DNA from: Cupriavidus necator
GTDB taxonomy: Bacteria; Pseudomonadota; Gammaproteobacteria; Burkholderiales; Burkholderiaceae
DNA: 64,000 bases
Direction of reading: 5' to 3'
Assembly: GCA_022041995.1 (NCBI GenBank)
Contig: CP074381.1
Span: 3,410,001 to 3,474,000, forward strand
Of the stretch, positions 51,007 through 60,662 are shown piece after piece. How positions within the stretch are numbered: the first letter of the stretch is position 1; each line of letters begins with the position of its first letter. Made by a program: the position numbers and the translations under genes. The notes beneath the pieces were generated by a model. The model was not told the DNA's origin. It saw only the letters and a list, made by a program, of their open reading frames with translations, and made no database searches.

Positions 51007-52437
51007 ATGAACCACCCCACGCCGCCCGCCACCCTCGCCCGCCGTCCGCTGCCGCCCGCCTTCAGCGCAGCCCTGGCGGCGCGCTTCGGCGACCGCTTCA
51101 CCACCTCCGCCGGCGTGTGCGAACACCACGGCCGTGACGAATCCCCGTTCCCGCCGGCCGTGCCCGACGCCGTGGTCTTCGCCCACAGCACCGAGGAAGT
51201 GGCCGAGGTGGCGCGCCTGTGCAACCAGCATGGCGTGCCCCTGATCCCGTACGGCGCCGGCTCGTCGCTGGAAGGCCATCTGCTGGCCGTGGCAGGCGGC
51301 ATCAGCCTGGACCTGTCGCAGATGAACCGCGTGCTCGCGGTGCAGTCCGAGGACCTGACCGTGACCGTGCAGCCCGGCGTCACGCGCAAGCAGCTCAACC
51401 AGGAAATCAAGGACACCGGACTGTTCTTCCCGATCGATCCGGGCGCCGATGCCTCGCTGGGCGGCATGTGCGCCACGCGCGCCTCCGGGACCAACGCGGT
51501 GCGCTACGGCACCATGCGCGAGAACGTGCTGGCACTGACGGTGGTGACCGCCGACGGCCGCGTGATCCGCACCGGCACCCAGGCGCGCAAGTCGGCGGCG
51601 GGCTATGACCTGACCCGGCTCTTTATCGGCAGCGAAGGCACGCTCGGCATCATCACCGAGGTAACGGTGCGGCTCTACCCGCAGCCCGAAGCGATCTCCG
51701 CCGCGGTGTGCGCCTTCCCCAGCATGGGCAGCGCGGTGCAGGCGGTGATCCAGACCATCCAGCTGGGCGTGCCGGTGGCGCGCGTGGAGTTTGTTGATGC
51801 GCTGGCGATCCGCGCCATCAACCGCCACGACAACCTGACCCTGCCCGAGACCCCGCACCTGTTCTTCGAATTCCACGGCACCGAGGCCGGCGTGCGCGAG
51901 CAGGCCGAGACCGTGCAGCAGATCACCGCCGAGCACGGCGGCCAGGGCTTCGAGTGGGCCACGCGCCCGGAGGACCGCAGCCGGCTGTGGAACGCGCGCC
52001 ATACCGCCTACTTCGCCATGCTGCAGCTCAAGCCGGGCTGCAAGTCGGTGACCACCGACGTGTGCGTGCCGATCTCGCGCCTGGCCGACTGCGTCACCGA
52101 GACCGAGAAGGACCTGAACGCCTCGGCGCTGCCCTGCCCCATCGTCGGCCATGTCGGCGACGGCAACTTCCACGTGGCAATCCTGGTCGACCCCGGCAAG
52201 CCCGAGGAAATGGCCGAGGCCGAGGCCATCAACCAGCGCATCGTCGAGCGCGCGCTGGCGATGGGCGGCACCTGCACCGGCGAGCACGGCGTGGGCCTGC
52301 ACAAGCAGCGCTTCCTGGCGGAAGAACACGGCGAGGACGCGCTCGACCTGATGCGCGCGATCAAGGACGCGCTGGACCCCAACCACATCCTGAACCCGGG
52401 CAAGATCTTCAGCGCCGCGCGCGCGGGCACGCGGTAA
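51007..52437 (+). CDS. FAD-binding oxidoreductase, D-lactate dehydrogenase (cytochrome)-like
   Basis: 476 aa VAO-family flavoprotein. FAD domain: GVPLIPYGAGSSLEGHL, FPIDPGADASLGGMCATRASGTNAVRYGTMRENVLAL and FIGSEGTLGIITEVTVRLYP. C-terminal domain: PIVGHVGDGNFHVAILVD, GGTCTGEHGVGLHK and DPNHILNPGKIF. It oxidises a D-2-hydroxyacid, most likely D-lactate or a relative, passing electrons to quinone or cytochrome c. It is a separate paralogue of the glcD gene 3 kb downstream. Confidence 0.9.
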   Translation: MNHPTPPATLARRPLPPAFSAALAARFGDRFTTSAGVCEHHGRDESPFPPAVPDAVVFAHSTEEVAEVARLCNQHGVPLIPYGAGSSLEGHLLAVAGGISLDLSQMNRVLAVQSEDLTVTVQPGVTRKQLNQEIKDTGLFFPIDPGADASLGGMCATRASGTNAVRYGTMRENVLALTVVTADGRVIRTGTQARKSAAGYDLTRLFIGSEGTLGIITEVTVRLYPQPEAISAAVCAFPSMGSAVQAVIQTIQLGVPVARVEFVDALAIRAINRHDNLTLPETPHLFFEFHGTEAGVREQAETVQQITAEHGGQGFEWATRPEDRSRLWNARHTAYFAMLQLKPGCKSVTTDVCVPISRLADCVTETEKDLNASALPCPIVGHVGDGNFHVAILVDPGKPEEMAEAEAINQRIVERALAMGGTCTGEHGVGLHKQRFLAEEHGEDALDLMRAIKDALDPNHILNPGKIFSAARAGTR

Positions 52438-52451
52438 GGCATAGCGGGCAG

Positions 52452-53342
52452 ATGGCCGCCATGTTCAACCGCGTCCCGCCGCTGCACCTGCTGATCGCCT
52501 TCGAGGCAGCGGCGCGCCTGGGCAGCTTTGCGCGCGCGGCCGAAGAGCTGTCGGTCACGCCCAGCGCGGTCTCGCACCGCATCAAGAATCTTGAGGAGCT
52601 GTGGGGCGAAGACCTGTTCGTGCGCGCCAACGCCGCGCTGCGGCTGACCGCCGCCGGCACGCGCTACCTGCGCAACGTGCAGGACGCGCTCAAGTCGCTC
52701 AATGAGCTGGCGCGGCCCGAGTACAACAAGCTGCGCACCCGGCTGCGGGTGGCGATCCCGCCCACCTTCGGGCGCCAGCACCTGGTGCCCCGCCTGCCTG
52801 AGTTCGGCGCGCTGTATCCGCATATCGACCTCGAGCTGCACCTGGCGATCCCGTTCCTGGACGTCAAGGCCGAGGACACCGATGTCGAGGTCCGCTACGG
52901 CACCGGCCGCTACCCCGACCTGAAGACCACCCGGCTGCTGGTCGAGCCGGTGTTCCCGGCCTGCGGCCGCGAATACTATGAGCGCGTCAACGGCCGCGCC
53001 ATCACCAGACCCGAGCACTTGCACGGCCTGGTGCTGCTGCGCAGCCCGCTGGAGCCGTGGAAGCCGTGGTTCGAGACCGCCGGGCTGGACTGGGCCGAGC
53101 CGCAGACCGGGCCGCAGTTCAATGACATCGGCCTGATGCTGGAAGCGATCGCGTCCAACCAGGGCGTGGCGCTGGTACGGCAGCGCATGGCGCGGCACTG
53201 GCTGTCGCTGGGGCAGATGGTGCGGCTGCTGGATGTGGAATCGGTCTCGCCGCACGGCTACTACATCGTCGAGCGCGAACAGGCCCCGCTCAAGCCCGAG
53301 GCGCGCTATTTCGTCGACTGGCTGCTGAGCCTGGACTGGTAG
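52452..53342 (+). CDS. LysR-family transcriptional regulator (GcvA-like)
   Basis: 296 aa. N-terminal winged HTH: LHLLIAFEAAARLGSFARAAEELSVTPSAVSHRIKNLEELWGEDLF; effector domain with the GcvA-like VEVRYGTGRYPDLKTTRL. It begins 14 nt after the flavoprotein stop on the same strand, so it is probably co-transcribed with it and may control it or the glc genes. The ATG at 52452 gives MAAMFNRVPPL; the ATG three codons later is also possible. Confidence 0.9.
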   Translation: MAAMFNRVPPLHLLIAFEAAARLGSFARAAEELSVTPSAVSHRIKNLEELWGEDLFVRANAALRLTAAGTRYLRNVQDALKSLNELARPEYNKLRTRLRVAIPPTFGRQHLVPRLPEFGALYPHIDLELHLAIPFLDVKAEDTDVEVRYGTGRYPDLKTTRLLVEPVFPACGREYYERVNGRAITRPEHLHGLVLLRSPLEPWKPWFETAGLDWAEPQTGPQFNDIGLMLEAIASNQGVALVRQRMARHWLSLGQMVRLLDVESVSPHGYYIVEREQAPLKPEARYFVDWLLSLDW

Positions 53343-53355
53343 GAGACCCGCCCCC

Positions 53356-53885
53356 ATGGAAATCCGCCTGCTGACCCCCGCCGATGCCGCCGCCTTCCAG
53401 GCGCTGCGGCTGCAAGGCCTGGCCGAAGCGCCGGAGGCCTTCGCAGCCAGCCTGGAGGAGGAACAGGACCGGCCGCTGGAAGTCGTCGCCGGTCGCCTGG
53501 CCGCCACCGAGGGCAAGGCCGTGTTCGGCGCCTTCGTTGACGGCACCGATGGCAGCGCGCTGGCCGGCGTGGTCGGGGTGATGCGCGAGGAAAACGCCAA
53601 GCACCGGCACAAGGCCTTTATCTGGGGCATGTACGTGGCCCGGGCTGGCGCGACCGCAAGCTCGGCCGCGCGCTGATGGACCGGGCCATGGAACAGGCCG
53701 CCGCCATGCCGGGCGTGCGCCAGGTGACGCTGTGCGTCAATGCCGGCAGCACGGGCGCGGTGCGGCTGTATGAGTCGCTCGGGTTCGTGCGCACGGGGCG
53801 GGAGCCGGATGCGCTGTACGTCGCGCCGCACTTCCACGACAAGCTCGACATGGTCTGCTTCCTGCCGCGGCCGCCGGCACGCTGA
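53356..53885 (+). CDS. GNAT-family N-acetyltransferase (frameshifted in this sequence)
   Basis: MEIRLLTPADAAAFQALRLQGLAEAPEAFA and AFIWGMYV, then an out-of-frame continuation KLGRALMDRAMEQAAAMPGVRQVTLCVNAGSTGAVRLYESLGFVRTGREP. At 53639-53641 GCC-CGG is read where GCC-CCG-GGC-TGG (APGWRDRKLGRAL) is expected, so one C is missing. Restored length about 176 aa, one GNAT domain ending HDKLDMVCFLP. It follows the LysR gene by 13 nt. Substrate unknown. Confidence 0.85.
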
Positions 53886-54137
53886 GCCGGGCCGGGCCGG
53901 CTTCCCTGCACCCGCGCCGCGGTGTACGCTGGACTTGCGTCCCATGCCAGGCATGATTTCCCGCGCAGCCATGATGAGCATTTTTGATCGGCCTGCCATG
54001 CGGAATTCACGTCTCCCGTGGTGCCCGCGCCGGGTGCCCTGCGCTATAGTCACCCGTCCTCCGCGGCAGGCCCTGCATTGCCGCGACCGGCAGGCCGCGC
54101 ACCGGCCGCCATCCGGGAGGCCCCACAGGAGTCGTTC

Positions 54138-55651
54138 ATGAATGCCCCGCACGAAGCCCAAACCATAGCCCCCGACGGCGCCCCTGCCACGGCCGAAGGC
54201 CGCCGCAGCGCGCTGCTGGCCGGCCTGGCGCAGATCCTGCCGGATGCCGCGCTGCTGTGGAAGCCGGAAGACACCGTTCCCTATGAATGCGACGGCCTGG
54301 CCGCGTACCGCCAGGTGCCGATGGCCGTGGCCCTGCCCGATACCGAGGAACAGGTCTGCGCGATCCTGCGGCTGTGCCACAAGCTGGGCGTGCCGGTGGT
54401 GCCGCGCGGCGCCGGCACCAGCCTGTCGGGCGGCGCCATGCCGATCGCCGAGGGCCTGGTGCTGTCGCTGGCCAAGTTCAAGCGCATCCTGTCGGTCGAT
54501 CCGTACTCGCGCACCGCGGTGGTCCAGCCGGGCGTGCGCAACCTGGCGATCTCCGACGCCGCCGCACCCCACAACCTGTACTACGCGCCGGACCCGTCCT
54601 CGCAGATCGCCTGCACCATCGGCGGCAACGTCAGCGAGAACTCCGGCGGCGTGCACTGCCTGAAGTACGGCCTGACCGTGCACAACGTGCTGCGCGTGCG
54701 CGCGGTGACGATGGAGGGCGAGGTGGTGGTATTCGGCTCCGAGGCCCCGACTCGCCGGGCCTGGACCTGCTGGCGGTGCTGATCGGCTCCGAAGGCATGC
54801 TGGCCGTGGTCACCGAGGTCACGGTGCGCCTGATTCCCAAGCCGCAGCTGGCGCAGGTGATCATGGCCTGCTTCGACGATGTCGAGAAAGGCGGCAACGC
54901 GGTGGCCGAAGTGATCGCCGCCGGCATCATCCCGGCCGGGCTGGAAATGATGGACAAGCCCGCCACCGCCGCGGTCGAGCAGTTCGTGCATGCGGGCTAT
55001 GACCTGGATGCCGCCGCCATCCTGCTGTGCGAATCCGACGGCACCCCGGAAGAAGTGGCCGAGGAAATCGAACGCATGAGCGCGGTGCTGACGGCGTCGG
55101 GCTGCACCCGCATCGTGGTCTCGCAGAACGAAGCCGAGCGCCTGCGCTTCTGGAGCGGCCGCAAGAACGCCTTCCCCGCCGCCGGCCGGATCTCGCCGGA
55201 CTACTACTGCATGGACGGCACCATCCCGCGCAAGCACATCGGCACGCTGCTCAAGCGCATCGAAGCCATGGAGCACAAATACGGCCTGCGCTGCATCAAC
55301 GTGTTCCATGCCGGCGACGGCAACATGCACCCGCTGGTGCTGTTCGATGGCGCGGACCAGGACGAATGGCACCGCGCCGAGCTGTTCGGCGCCGACATCC
55401 TGGAAACCTGCGTCGAGCTGGGCGGCACCGTCACCGGCGAGCACGGCGTCGGCGTGGAAAAGCTCAATTCGATGTGCGTGCAGTTCTCGCCCGCCGAGCG
55501 CGACGCCTTCTTCGGCGTCAAGGCCGCCTTCGACCCGGCGCGACTGCTCAACCCGGACAAGGCCATCCCCACGCTGGCGCGCTGCGCGGAATACGGCAAG
55601 ATGCATGTGAAGCGGGGCCTGCTGCCGCACCCGGAGCTGCCGCGCTTCTGA
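54138..55651 (+). CDS. glcD: Glycolate dehydrogenase FAD subunit GlcD (frameshifted in this sequence)
   Basis: Flavin subunit of glycolate dehydrogenase. FAD motifs PVVPRGAGTSLSGGAMPIAEGLVLSL, VSENSGGVHCLKYGLT, IGSEGMLAVVTEVTVRLIPKP and C-terminal GEHGVGVEKL are present. At 54745-54748 GAG-GCC-CCG-ACT is read where GCC-CCC-GAC-TCG-CCG (APDSPGLDLLAVL) is expected, so one C is missing. Restored length about 504 aa, normal for GlcD. A TATAGT at 54045-54050 is a possible -10. First gene of a run through glcE, glcF, lrgA and lrgB. Confidence 0.93.
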
Positions 55652-55659
55652 GCCACGCC

Positions 55660-56577
55660 ATGTCCACCCCACGCCGACGCCAGCAGCAGGAAGCGTTCAT
55701 CCGCCAGCGCCTGGGCCAGCCCGGGACCGGCTGGCGCCAGCGCTGGTACACCATTGTCTTCGAGGCCGATACCCGCGAGGGCCGGCTCTTCGATGTCGCG
55801 CTGCTGCTGGCCATTGTCGCCAGCGTGATGGTGGTGATGCTCGACAGCCTGCCCGCGGTGAACAACCGCCTGGGGCTGCCGTTCACCGTGCTGGAATGGA
55901 TGTTCACGCTGTTCTTCACGGCCGAGTACGTGATGCGCATCCTGGTGGTGCGCCGGCCGTGGCGCTATGTGTTCAGCTTCTACGGCATCATCGACTTCAT
56001 CTCGATCATGCCGACCTGGCTGGCCTTCTTCCTGCCCGAGCTGCATTTCCTGATCGACGTGCGCCTGCTGCGGCTGCTGCGCGTGTTCCGGATCCTGAAG
56101 CTGACCGTGTACTTCGAGGAAGCCGAGATCCTGTACCGCGCGCTGGTCAACAGCCGGCGCAAGATCTTCGTGTTCCTGGGCACGGTGTTCATCATCACGG
56201 TGATCCTGGGCACGGTGATGTACGTGGTGGAAGGTCCGCAGCACGGCTTCACCAGCATCCCGGTCAGCATGTACTGGGCGGTGGTGACGCTGACCACGAC
56301 GGGCTTCGGCGACATGGTGCCCAAGACCCCGCTGGGGCAGTTCATCACCTCGCTGACCATCCTGCTGGGCTACGGCATCATCGCCTTCCCCACCGGCATC
56401 GTCGGCGCCGAGCTGGCCGCCAGCATCCTCAAGCGGCCGCTCACCACGCGCACCTGCACGCATTGCCTGACCGAGGGCCACGAACCCGACGCCGGCTACT
56501 GCAAGCATTGCGGCAGCCAGCTGCCCGAATACCGGAACGACCGGCCGGAAGTGCCCGGCGGACCTGCCGGCTCCTGA
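55660..56577 (+). CDS. Voltage-gated-type potassium/ion channel with a C-terminal zinc ribbon
   Basis: 305 aa. Six membrane segments as in Kv channels: S1 about residues 48-65, an Arg-rich S4 (DVRLLRLLRVFRILKL), and a pore loop TLTTTGFGDMVP before S6. The filter TTGFGD differs from the usual TVGYGD, so K+ selectivity is inferred. The C-terminus carries CTHCLTEGHEPDAGYCKHC, a CxxC...CxxC zinc ribbon not usual for this family. It starts 8 nt after glcD and ends 27 nt before glcE, so it is embedded in the glc operon. Confidence 0.87.
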   Translation: MSTPRRRQQQEAFIRQRLGQPGTGWRQRWYTIVFEADTREGRLFDVALLLAIVASVMVVMLDSLPAVNNRLGLPFTVLEWMFTLFFTAEYVMRILVVRRPWRYVFSFYGIIDFISIMPTWLAFFLPELHFLIDVRLLRLLRVFRILKLTVYFEEAEILYRALVNSRRKIFVFLGTVFIITVILGTVMYVVEGPQHGFTSIPVSMYWAVVTLTTTGFGDMVPKTPLGQFITSLTILLGYGIIAFPTGIVGAELAASILKRPLTTRTCTHCLTEGHEPDAGYCKHCGSQLPEYRNDRPEVPGGPAGS

Positions 56578-56604
56578 GCCGGCCTTCCCTACCCCACGAC
56601 GCAT

Positions 56605-57708
56605 ATGCAAGCCACCCTCGACGCCATCCGCGACGCCGTCAGGCAAGCCACCGAGACCCGCACCGCGCTGCGGCTGCGCGGCGGCGGCAGCAAGGACTTC
56701 TACGGCCAGCCCGCCGCAGGTCAGCTGCTGGACACGCGCGCCTATGCCGGCATCGTCGACTACGACCCGGCCGAGCTGGTGATCACCGCGCGCTGCGGCA
56801 CGCCGCTGGCCGAGATCGAGGCGGCGCTGGCCGAAAGGCGCCAGATGCTGGCCTTCGAGCCGCCCCATTTCGCACTGCCGGGCCAGGCCAGCACCGCGAC
56901 GCTGGGCGGCGCCGTGGCCGCGGGATTGTCGGGCCCGCGCCGGCAGTCGGTGGGCGCGCTGCGCGACTTCATGCTGGGCGCGCAGCTGATGGACGGACGC
57001 GGCGAGGTGATGGACTTCGGCGGCCAGGTAATGAAGAACGTGGCGGGCTATGACGTGTCGCGGCTGCTGGCGGGCTCGCTCGGCACGCTCGGGCTGATCC
57101 TGCAGGTGTCGGTCAAGGTGCTGCCGGCACCGTTCGACGAGGCCACGCTGCGCTTCGACCTGGCGCAGGCCGATGCCATCGGGCACCTGAACCGGTGGGG
57201 CGGCCAGCCGCTGCCGCTGGCGTCTTCCGCCTGGCACGCGGGCGTGCTGCATGTGCGCCTGGCCGGCGCCACCGCCGCCGTGCGTGCCGCGTGCGCCAGG
57301 CTGGGCGGCGAACGCGTGGACGCCGCGCAGGCCGCGGCGCTGTGGCAATCGCTGCGCGAGCAGACCCACCCGTTCTTCGCCCCCGCCCAGGCGGGCCGCG
57401 CGCTGTGGCGCCTGGCGGTGCCCACCACCGCCGCGCCGCTGGAGCTGCCCGGCTCGCAACTGATCGAATGGGGCGGCGGCCAGCGCTGGTGGCTGCCCGA
57501 GGACGGCACCGGCAAATCCGATGCCGAAAGCGTGCGCGCGGTGGCGCAGGCCGCCGGCGGCCATGCCACGCTGTTCCGCAACGGCGACAAGTCAGTGGGC
57601 GTGTTCACGCCGCTGGCCTCGCCGCTGGCCGCGATCCACCGCCGCCTGAAAGAGACCTTCGACCCGGCCGGCATCTTCAACCCGCAGCGCATGTACCCCG
57701 GGCTCTGA
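56605..57708 (+). CDS. glcE: Glycolate dehydrogenase FAD-binding subunit GlcE
   Basis: 367 aa. N-terminal half-FAD domain: RLRGGGSKDFYG, ALPGQASTATLGGAVAAGLSGPRRQSVGALRDFMLGAQL and NVAGYDVSRLLAGSLGTLGLI. C-terminal FDPAGIFNPQRMYPGL is typical of the family. With GlcD and GlcF it forms the membrane-associated enzyme that oxidises glycolate to glyoxylate. Confidence 0.95.
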   Translation: MQATLDAIRDAVRQATETRTALRLRGGGSKDFYGQPAAGQLLDTRAYAGIVDYDPAELVITARCGTPLAEIEAALAERRQMLAFEPPHFALPGQASTATLGGAVAAGLSGPRRQSVGALRDFMLGAQLMDGRGEVMDFGGQVMKNVAGYDVSRLLAGSLGTLGLILQVSVKVLPAPFDEATLRFDLAQADAIGHLNRWGGQPLPLASSAWHAGVLHVRLAGATAAVRAACARLGGERVDAAQAAALWQSLREQTHPFFAPAQAGRALWRLAVPTTAAPLELPGSQLIEWGGGQRWWLPEDGTGKSDAESVRAVAQAAGGHATLFRNGDKSVGVFTPLASPLAAIHRRLKETFDPAGIFNPQRMYPGL

Positions 57709-57750
57709 TCCTGCAGGTCCAGACACGCTCAGGCACAACCTCTCCACACC

Positions 57751-59004
57751 ATGCAAACGACCCTGGCCGATTTTCTCCGCGACACGCCCGAAGGCGAGGA
57801 AGCCAAATCCATCGTCGGCAAGTGCGTGCATTGCGGCTTCTGCACCGCCACCTGCCCCACCTACCAGTTGCTCGGCGATGAGCTGGACGGCCCGCGCGGG
57901 CGCATCTACCTGATGAAGCAGGTGCTGGAAGGCCATGCCATCACCGAAAGCACGCGCCTGCACCTGGATCGCTGCCTGACCTGCCGCAACTGCGAATCGA
58001 CCTGCCCGTCGGGCGTGCGCTACGGCCGCCTGGTCGATATCGGCCGCAAGCTGGTCGACGACAAGCTCGAGGCCGAAGGCGTGCGGCGCCCCGCCAGCGA
58101 GCGCATCGCGCGCTGGGTGCTGCGCGAGGGGCTGACGCGCCCGGCGCTGTTCGGCACGGCGCTGCGCCTGGGCCAGATGATGCGGCCGCTGCTGCCGGGC
58201 ACGCTGCGCAACAAGGTGCCGGCGCTGTCCAGCACCGCCGCGCCCGGCACGTGGCCGCGCAATGTGCATGCACGCAAGATGTTGTTGCTCGACGGCTGCG
58301 TGCAGCCGGCAATGTCGCCCAACATCAATGCCGCCACTGCGCGCGTGTTCGACCGTGTCGGCGTACAACTGCTGGTGGCGCGCGAAGCCGGCTGCTGCGG
58401 CGCGATCCGCTTCCACACCGGCGACCACGACGGCGGCCTCGACAATATGCGCCGCAATATCGACGCCTGGTGGCCGCATATCGAGGACGGCGCCGAAGCC
58501 ATCGTGATGACCGCCTCGGGCTGCGGCGCGATGGTCAAGGATTACGGCCACCTGCTGCGCGATGATGCGAAGTACGCCGAGCGCGCCCGCCGCGTATCGG
58601 CGCTGACGCGCGACCTGTCCGAAGTCTTGCCGGACTTTGCCGACGAGCTGCACACCCTGGCCGGCGCGGTCCCGCGCGACAACCGGCGCGTGGCTTACCA
58701 CCCGCCCTGCACGCTGCAGCACGGCCAGCAGATCCGCGGCAAAGTCGAAGCGCTCTTGACCGGCCTCGGCGTGGAAGTCAAACTCTGCGCTGACAGCCAC
58801 CTGTGCTGCGGCTCGGCAGGCACTTATTCGGTGTTGCAGCCGGAACTGGCCTACCGCCTGCGCGACGACAAGCTCGCCAAACTGCAGGCCACGCAGCCCG
58901 AAGCCATCGTCTCGGCCAATATCGGCTGCATCTCGCACCTGCAGAGCGGCACCGGCACCCCGGTGATGCACTGGATCGAACTGGTCGACAAGATGCTCGG
59001 CTAG
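57751..59004 (+). CDS. glcF: Glycolate dehydrogenase iron-sulfur subunit GlcF
   Basis: 417 aa. Two 4Fe-4S motifs (CVHCGFCTATCP and CLTCRNCESTCPSG) and two CCG domains (AGCCGAIRFHTGD and SHLCCGSAGTYSVLQP). It passes electrons from the flavin subunits to quinone at the inner membrane. It starts 42 nt after glcE. Confidence 0.96.
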   Translation: MQTTLADFLRDTPEGEEAKSIVGKCVHCGFCTATCPTYQLLGDELDGPRGRIYLMKQVLEGHAITESTRLHLDRCLTCRNCESTCPSGVRYGRLVDIGRKLVDDKLEAEGVRRPASERIARWVLREGLTRPALFGTALRLGQMMRPLLPGTLRNKVPALSSTAAPGTWPRNVHARKMLLLDGCVQPAMSPNINAATARVFDRVGVQLLVAREAGCCGAIRFHTGDHDGGLDNMRRNIDAWWPHIEDGAEAIVMTASGCGAMVKDYGHLLRDDAKYAERARRVSALTRDLSEVLPDFADELHTLAGAVPRDNRRVAYHPPCTLQHGQQIRGKVEALLTGLGVEVKLCADSHLCCGSAGTYSVLQPELAYRLRDDKLAKLQATQPEAIVSANIGCISHLQSGTGTPVMHWIELVDKMLG

Positions 59005-59083
59005 CGCGGGCAGGCAGCATGGGCGGCAGCGCGCATCCCTTCCGGACGCGCGCCGCGCACCTGTGACCAAACGCCACGCCCCC

Positions 59084-59461
59084 ATGCTCCAGACCTTTGC
59101 AATCCTGTTGGTTTTCCAGTCCGTCGGTGAGGTGATCAGCTACGCGCTGACCCTGCCGGTGCCCGGCCCCGTGCTGGGCATGATCTTGCTGTTCGGCTGG
59201 CTTGCCTTCGACGATCGGCTGCTGCCCATCATCCAGGGCACCACCAGCGAACTGCTCAAGCACCTGTCACTGCTGTTCGTCCCGGCCGGCGTCGGCATCA
59301 TGGTCCACGCCAACCGCATCGAAGGCGAATGGATGCCGATCCTGGTGGCGCTGGTGGTCTCCACTTGGCTGGCCATCGCCACCACCGCCGTGGTCACGCG
59401 CCTGCTGATGCGCAAGCGCACCGACGCCCCGCACGCCGATGCGAAGGGAGAACAAGCATGA
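59084..59461 (+). CDS. LrgA/CidA-family membrane protein
   Basis: 125 aa, four hydrophobic segments: PVPGPVLGMILLFGWL and HLSLLFVPAGVGIM are the LrgA/CidA signatures. Classically described as a holin-like regulator of murein hydrolases, but LrgA/LrgB pairs also transport small carboxylates (pyruvate in Gram-positives; glycolate and glycerate for the plant fusion PLGG1). A GTG at 59063 would add 7 residues. It directly follows glcF and overlaps lrgB by 4 nt. Confidence 0.88.
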   Translation: MLQTFAILLVFQSVGEVISYALTLPVPGPVLGMILLFGWLAFDDRLLPIIQGTTSELLKHLSLLFVPAGVGIMVHANRIEGEWMPILVALVVSTWLAIATTAVVTRLLMRKRTDAPHADAKGEQA

Positions 59462-60183
59462 TGTCGCCCCGCCTGAACGAGATCTGGGTCTACCTGGCGG
59501 CCAGCCCGCTGGTCGGGCTGACCGCCACGCTGCTGGCCTATGTGTTCGCCTTCCGCATCTACGAGAAATCGCGCTTCTCGCCGCTGGCCAACCCGGTGAT
59601 GATCGCGGTGGCGCTGCTGGTCACGGTGCTGACCGTCACCGGCACGCCCTACAAGACCTACTTCGACGGCGCGCAGTTCGTGCACTTCCTGCTGGGGCCG
59701 GCCACGGTGGCGCTGGCAGTGCCGCTGTACCTGCAGCTGCCCAAGCTGCGCACCCATGTGTTCCCGCTGCTGGCGGGGCTGGTGGCGGGCTCGGTGGTGG
59801 CAGTGGTCTCGGCGGTGGGCATTGCCTACCTGCTGGGCGCATCGCCGGAGACCGTGCGCTCGCTCGCGCCCAAGTCGGTGACGATCCCGATCGCCATGGG
59901 CGTGGCCGAGAAGATCGGCGGGCTGCCGTCGCTGACGGCGGTGCTGGTGATGGCCACCGGCATCATCGGCGCGGTCAGCGCCACCAGCGTGCTGAACCTG
60001 CTGCGCATCCGCGACTACAGCGTGCGCGGCTTCGCCACCGGCGTGGCGGCGCACGGCATCGGCACCGCGCGGGCCTTCCAGGTCAACCAGGAAGGCGGCG
60101 CCTTTGCCGCGCTGGGCATGGGCCTGAACGGCGTGCTGACGGCGATCATGGTGCCGGTGATGGCGGCGTGGATGCCACACTGA
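59458..60183 (+). CDS. LrgB/CidB-family membrane protein
   Basis: 241 aa, 6-7 helices. ALLVTVLTVTGTPYKTYFDGAQFVHFLLGPATVALAVPLY, SLAPKSVTIPIAMGVAEKIGG and GFATGVAAHGIGTARAFQ are the family core. Start ATG 59458 overlaps the LrgA stop (ATGA). The glcDEF context favours a role in glycolate or related carboxylate transport over cell lysis. Confidence 0.9.
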   Translation: MMSPRLNEIWVYLAASPLVGLTATLLAYVFAFRIYEKSRFSPLANPVMIAVALLVTVLTVTGTPYKTYFDGAQFVHFLLGPATVALAVPLYLQLPKLRTHVFPLLAGLVAGSVVAVVSAVGIAYLLGASPETVRSLAPKSVTIPIAMGVAEKIGGLPSLTAVLVMATGIIGAVSATSVLNLLRIRDYSVRGFATGVAAHGIGTARAFQVNQEGGAFAALGMGLNGVLTAIMVPVMAAWMPH

Positions 60184-60190
60184 CACGCTC

Positions 60191-60208
60191 CTGACAGGAC
60201 GCTGTCAG
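60191..60208 (+). promoter_or_regulatory. Inverted repeat CTGACA-N6-TGTCAG upstream of the VOC gene
   Basis: Perfect 6-bp arms (60191-60196 and 60203-60208), about 60 nt before the VOC ATG. A candidate site for the neighbouring YafY-type regulator. Confidence 0.5.
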
Positions 60209-60268
60209 CAGCCCCCGCGCATGATGCGAACTCCTCACTCCCCTTCACCCGGAACCAAGGAGTCTGTC

Positions 60269-60640
60269 ATGAGCAACCGTCTGATCAACTGGCTGGAAAT
60301 CCCTGTCGTCGACATGAACCGCGCGGTCGGCTTCTACGAGCAGGTGTTCGACATCCAGCTGCGCCGCGAGACCATGAGCCAGGTCGACATGGCCGTGTTC
60401 CCCCACCCCGACCCGGGCGGCGCGCTGGTGGCCGGCGAAGGCTACCGTCCCAGCAACTACTACGGCGCGGTGCCGTACCTGCATGCGCCGGAACTGGATG
60501 TGCTGCTGGAGCGCGCCGCGCGCGCCGGCGGCAAGACCGTGTTCGGGCCGCTGCGCCTGCCGGGCGAGATCGGCCGCATCGCCCATATCACCGACAGCGA
60601 AGGCAACCGCATCGGGCTGCACGAGCCCGTGGCCGGTTGA
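60269..60640 (+). CDS. VOC-family (glyoxalase-like) protein
   Basis: 123 aa, single VOC domain: NWLEIPVVDMNRAVGFYEQVFDIQL, GGALVAGEGYRPS and the C-terminal IGRIAHITDSEGNRIGLHEP. AAGGAG precedes ATG 60269. It pairs with a YafY-type regulator 22 bp downstream on the same strand, a common arrangement. Substrate unknown. Confidence 0.87.
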   Translation: MSNRLINWLEIPVVDMNRAVGFYEQVFDIQLRRETMSQVDMAVFPHPDPGGALVAGEGYRPSNYYGAVPYLHAPELDVLLERAARAGGKTVFGPLRLPGEIGRIAHITDSEGNRIGLHEPVAG

Positions 60641-60662
60641 ACCCAATGGCAAGCCACCCCCG

